This document shows, piece after piece, positions 61,976-64,000 of a stretch of 64,000 nt of DNA. The stretch is from Harmothoe impar (taxonomy: Eukaryota > Annelida > Polychaeta > Phyllodocida > Polynoidae): assembly GCA_947462335.1 (NCBI GenBank), contig OX381721.1, positions 12,227,910-12,291,909 of the forward strand, written 5' to 3'. Each line of letters opens with the position of its first letter. Within the stretch, counting starts at the first letter, position 1. A model generated the notes under the pieces. The model had not been told where the DNA came from. It ran no database searches and saw only the letters and a program-made list of their open reading frames with translations. A program made the translations under genes and the position numbers.

Positions 61976-62316
61976 TTATAAGTCGGCAGAGGGTGAATAC
62001 TAGTGAAAAAAGGAAGGCACGTGTGCAAGTAGCTTTTTCTAACAGACGTGTGTGTGAACTAAGCTGCTTAAGTCTAAACCCACCTGCGGTAGAAGCTCTG
62101 TACTTAGAGAGTCTTTTCAGCCGTTTAAGAGGCTTATCTAGGACAGGGTACATAAGGAGTGAAACGCCGCTGTCACCAGTCACACTTTCTCCACCCGCCC
62201 TTCATCTTCGTAGCATCGTCCACTCTACGCTCGCTCAGCACGTTACGATGGTTAGTTCTGCTATTTTCTTTATTTATGAAAGTGTTGACGCTACAGAGCA
62301 TCGAAACCCTCTCGAA

Positions 62317-63099
62317 ATGAGTCCAAGAAAGAAAAAGCAACTCCCACTTGAAGCAAGAAGAGAAACGGTGCCCTATGATGCATGTGAGGTAAAGAAACAT
62401 TGGAAGGACGTCACCAAGGAGCAATGGATAGAAGCATGCTTCAACTTCATCGGAACACTAGTTTCATTTGGACAGAGGGAGAAGATTTTGTTAGAGCTAT
62501 TTTTCTTAGCTCCGTATACTTGGCCTGACTGTGGTGAAATTCCTTCAAGTTTGTCAGTCTTCGCCATACAAGTTATCAACTCCTTGAAGGAGCTTCGATA
62601 TATGCAAGGCACTCAGGAGGAGATTGTCAAGAAAATGACGGAATTCGAAACAGGCGAAGACACAATATGGTGCGAGGAGACGACATATGCGGACGATGAT
62701 CTGGAGTCCATCATTTGTAGTCCGTTGGAACATTATGTTAAAGACTTTGAGGACATGCTAGACAGCACTGAGATGAACCCGAAAGAGAGATCCCTTACTG
62801 CACAGAAAGAGGCCAAAGCTGTGTTGGAAAAGCACAAGTTTGGTCAAGGATTCACTCTTCAAAGCAGCTGTGTGAGTGTGATAAAAAGTCTTGTGTTGAA
62901 ACATTCAGACATGAAGTTTTCGCGTGCTGTCGACACACTTCCTTTGCCTGAACTGATGATGAACATGATCGACCCTATGGTACCAACACGTTTCGACTCT
63001 GCCAATTGTCCCATGTATAAAATGGTTTCAAGTTTTGCCCGTGGCCGATGGCTAAACGATCCACTGAAGTCAGAAAACCTCCTTGATTTAATCAATTGA
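62317..63099 (+). CDS. Unrecognised ~260-residue protein, intact right copy
   Basis: 260 residues from MSPRKKKQ to LLDLIN. The frame is open upstream to 61963 and has another ATG at 62248. I chose 62317 because sequence before it is not conserved in frame between the two arms, whereas everything after it is. The start is strongly basic (SPRKKKQLPLEARRE), resembling a nuclear localisation signal. The middle is acidic (TEFETGEDTIWCEETTYADD, about residues 109-128). The rest is rich in predicted helix, with no signal peptide or membrane segment. I recognise no domain. Two copies with frame-preserving length differences and high protein similarity support a real gene. Its neighbour 4 nt downstream is the small signal-peptide-like ORF. 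Possible roles, such as a viral regulatory or structural protein, are guesswork. Confidence 0.7.
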   Translation: MSPRKKKQLPLEARRETVPYDACEVKKHWKDVTKEQWIEACFNFIGTLVSFGQREKILLELFFLAPYTWPDCGEIPSSLSVFAIQVINSLKELRYMQGTQEEIVKKMTEFETGEDTIWCEETTYADDDLESIICSPLEHYVKDFEDMLDSTEMNPKERSLTAQKEAKAVLEKHKFGQGFTLQSSCVSVIKSLVLKHSDMKFSRAVDTLPLPELMMNMIDPMVPTRFDSANCPMYKMVSSFARGRWLNDPLKSENLLDLIN

Positions 63100-63103
63100 C
63101 TAA

Positions 63104-63250
63104 ATGTATTTTCTCATACTAGTATTAGTAGCATTAGTAATAGCGGCTACTCAGTCTCGTGCAGCACAAGCAGCAGTATCTGTCAGCGGCATCCGTGACA
63201 TCGTCAGCAGCAGCAGCAGCAGCTGCACAAGCAAAAGACAAACGCCGTAG
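63104..63250 (+). CDS. Small signal-peptide-like protein, right copy
   Basis: 48 residues starting MYFLILVLVALVIAATQS, then an Ala/Gln/Val stretch, SGIRDIV, six Ser, Cys and a short basic end, KRQTP. The ATG follows the TGA of the upstream gene by 4 nt (TGACTAAATG), the same junction as in the left arm. The hydrophobic segment of about 14 residues with small residues at the end fits a cleavable signal peptide. The Ser run is encoded by AGC repeats, which are expanded in the other copy. The function is unknown. Translation of a downstream ORF this close would need reinitiation or a separate transcript. Confidence 0.5.
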   Translation: MYFLILVLVALVIAATQSRAAQAAVSVSGIRDIVSSSSSSCTSKRQTP

Positions 63251-63559
63251 TCTCCTCATCCAGACCTCCGCTAGTAGCGCTCTATAAGCGCAAGCAGTGG
63301 CTGTGAACCCCCTCCTCCCGCCGTACACACGGGTAAATATCAGAGTCGGCCAATGTCGCCAATACTACTCTCATACAAGGGTCAGGCGCTGCTGACCTAT
63401 AATAGATGAGTCAAGGACTATTCTACTGAGGGTCAGGCTACGCCGGAAATTCAATAACAAGCTGGACTTTGGCAAATTTGCTTGAAAGTCTGGCCAGCAA
63501 GAGTCCGGCATACTCTCCCAAGAGTTCAGCATTGCCAGACTATGGCATGAGGATCCCGC

Positions 63560-63740
63560 ATGGTCAGACTTTCAAAAGCAAGTTTGCCAAACTCCAGCTT
63601 TTTATTGAATGTCCGGCGTAGCCTGACCCTCACTAGAATAGCCCTTGACCCATCTATTATAGTCCAGCAGTGCCTGACCTTTGTCTGAAGGTAGAATTAG
63701 CGCTATTGGGTGCCTCTGATGTTTGCCTGTGTGTAGTCAA
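63560..63740 (+). repeat. Third copy of the outer-arm segment, direct orientation
   Basis: Matches left-arm 55487-55660 in the same orientation, through GACCCATCTATTATAGT and GCCTGTGTGTA, and so lies inverted against 63330-63501. Together they make a palindrome centred near 63530, with GCCAG and CCAGAC words in the spacer. Confidence 0.85.
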
Positions 63741-64000
63741 ACCTCGCCTGAGAGAGACATACTTCAGAAAGAAAAGAAAGCGGCGTGAGAAGGTGACGGG
63801 ATCCTAAGTGTCAACCCTAAGACTTACATTTGCTACGATCAAATCAGCGGCACCGGTGAAAGAAAATCTCAAAAAAAGTGTACAGAAGTAGTCGTCTTCT
63901 TAAATGTTTTCGAAAACGAAAAACTCTCCTTGCGGTAAATATAAATTTCAAAAGTGGTACGAACCAAAAATGGACACTTACACCATAGAGAAAGATGACG
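63741..64000 (+). other. Unassigned end of window, possibly decayed coding DNA
   Basis: No long ORF. Short open pieces with biased, basic composition (RKKRKRREKV near 63766-63795) and a YKFQKWYEPKMD-like piece near 63940-63980 suggest degraded coding sequence, perhaps more of the virus-like element. I cannot assign a family. Confidence 0.3.

Larger units (their letters stand above)
61962..63501. repeat. Right arm of large inverted repeat
   Basis: Reverse partner of 55481-57598. The inner limit is at GTGTATAGGTGTCTTAT (61962) and the outer limit at the CTGGCCAGCA phrase (about 63501). It is shorter than the left arm because it lacks the CATGTCGA block and the expanded CTG repeat. Confidence 0.9.

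Overview
The window looks like animal nuclear DNA: about 55 kb without a convincing host exon, many inverted-repeat DNA transposons, two 5'-truncated non-LTR retrotransposons, a probable solo LTR, simple repeats, and a virus-like block at the right end. The style would suit a marine invertebrate or amphioxus-like genome, but the sequence does not prove the species.

Region 1 (1-54.9 kb) is made largely of old, diverged copies of one multi-kilobase segment. The same short islands recur in the same order near 11.4-27.0, 27.0-34.4 and 34.4-53.5 kb; a scrambled, partly inverted copy fills much of 1-9.8 kb. The copies act as empty sites for one another, which exposes later insertions: a CR1/Jockey-type LINE (17.07-18.35 kb), a foldback element carrying two tRNA-like segments (25.69-26.13 kb), a 414-bp LTR-like element (31.13-31.54 kb), a composite inverted-repeat element with a nested LINE (35.9-37.9 kb) and several MITEs. 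A 2.75-kb transposon with ~490-bp terminal repeats lies at 1304-4050. I see no host gene here with codon-level support.

Region 2 (54.9-64.0 kb) differs. It opens with a dense array of E2F/CHR-like, CCAAT, CACGTG and ETS-like motifs (54.91-55.21 kb). Two diverged inverted arms follow (55.48-57.60 and 61.96-63.50 kb). Each carries the same gene pair pointing outward: an unrecognised nuclear-type protein of about 260 residues, and, 4 nt downstream, a tiny ORF with a signal-peptide-like start. The left copy of the first gene has a nonsense codon, and the left copy of the second is embedded in a CTG/CAG-rich repeat. Between the arms lie two pairs of direct repeats, a TATA promoter, an Ala-rich protein with two tandem death domains (one in-frame TAG near its start), and a decayed family-B DNA polymerase of the Polinton/adintovirus type that ends where the right arm begins.

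My reading is that Region 2 is an endogenised, rearranged Polinton/adintovirus-like element carrying a death-domain gene. The polymerase and death-domain calls come from motif recognition by eye; the idea that the parts form one system is inference.
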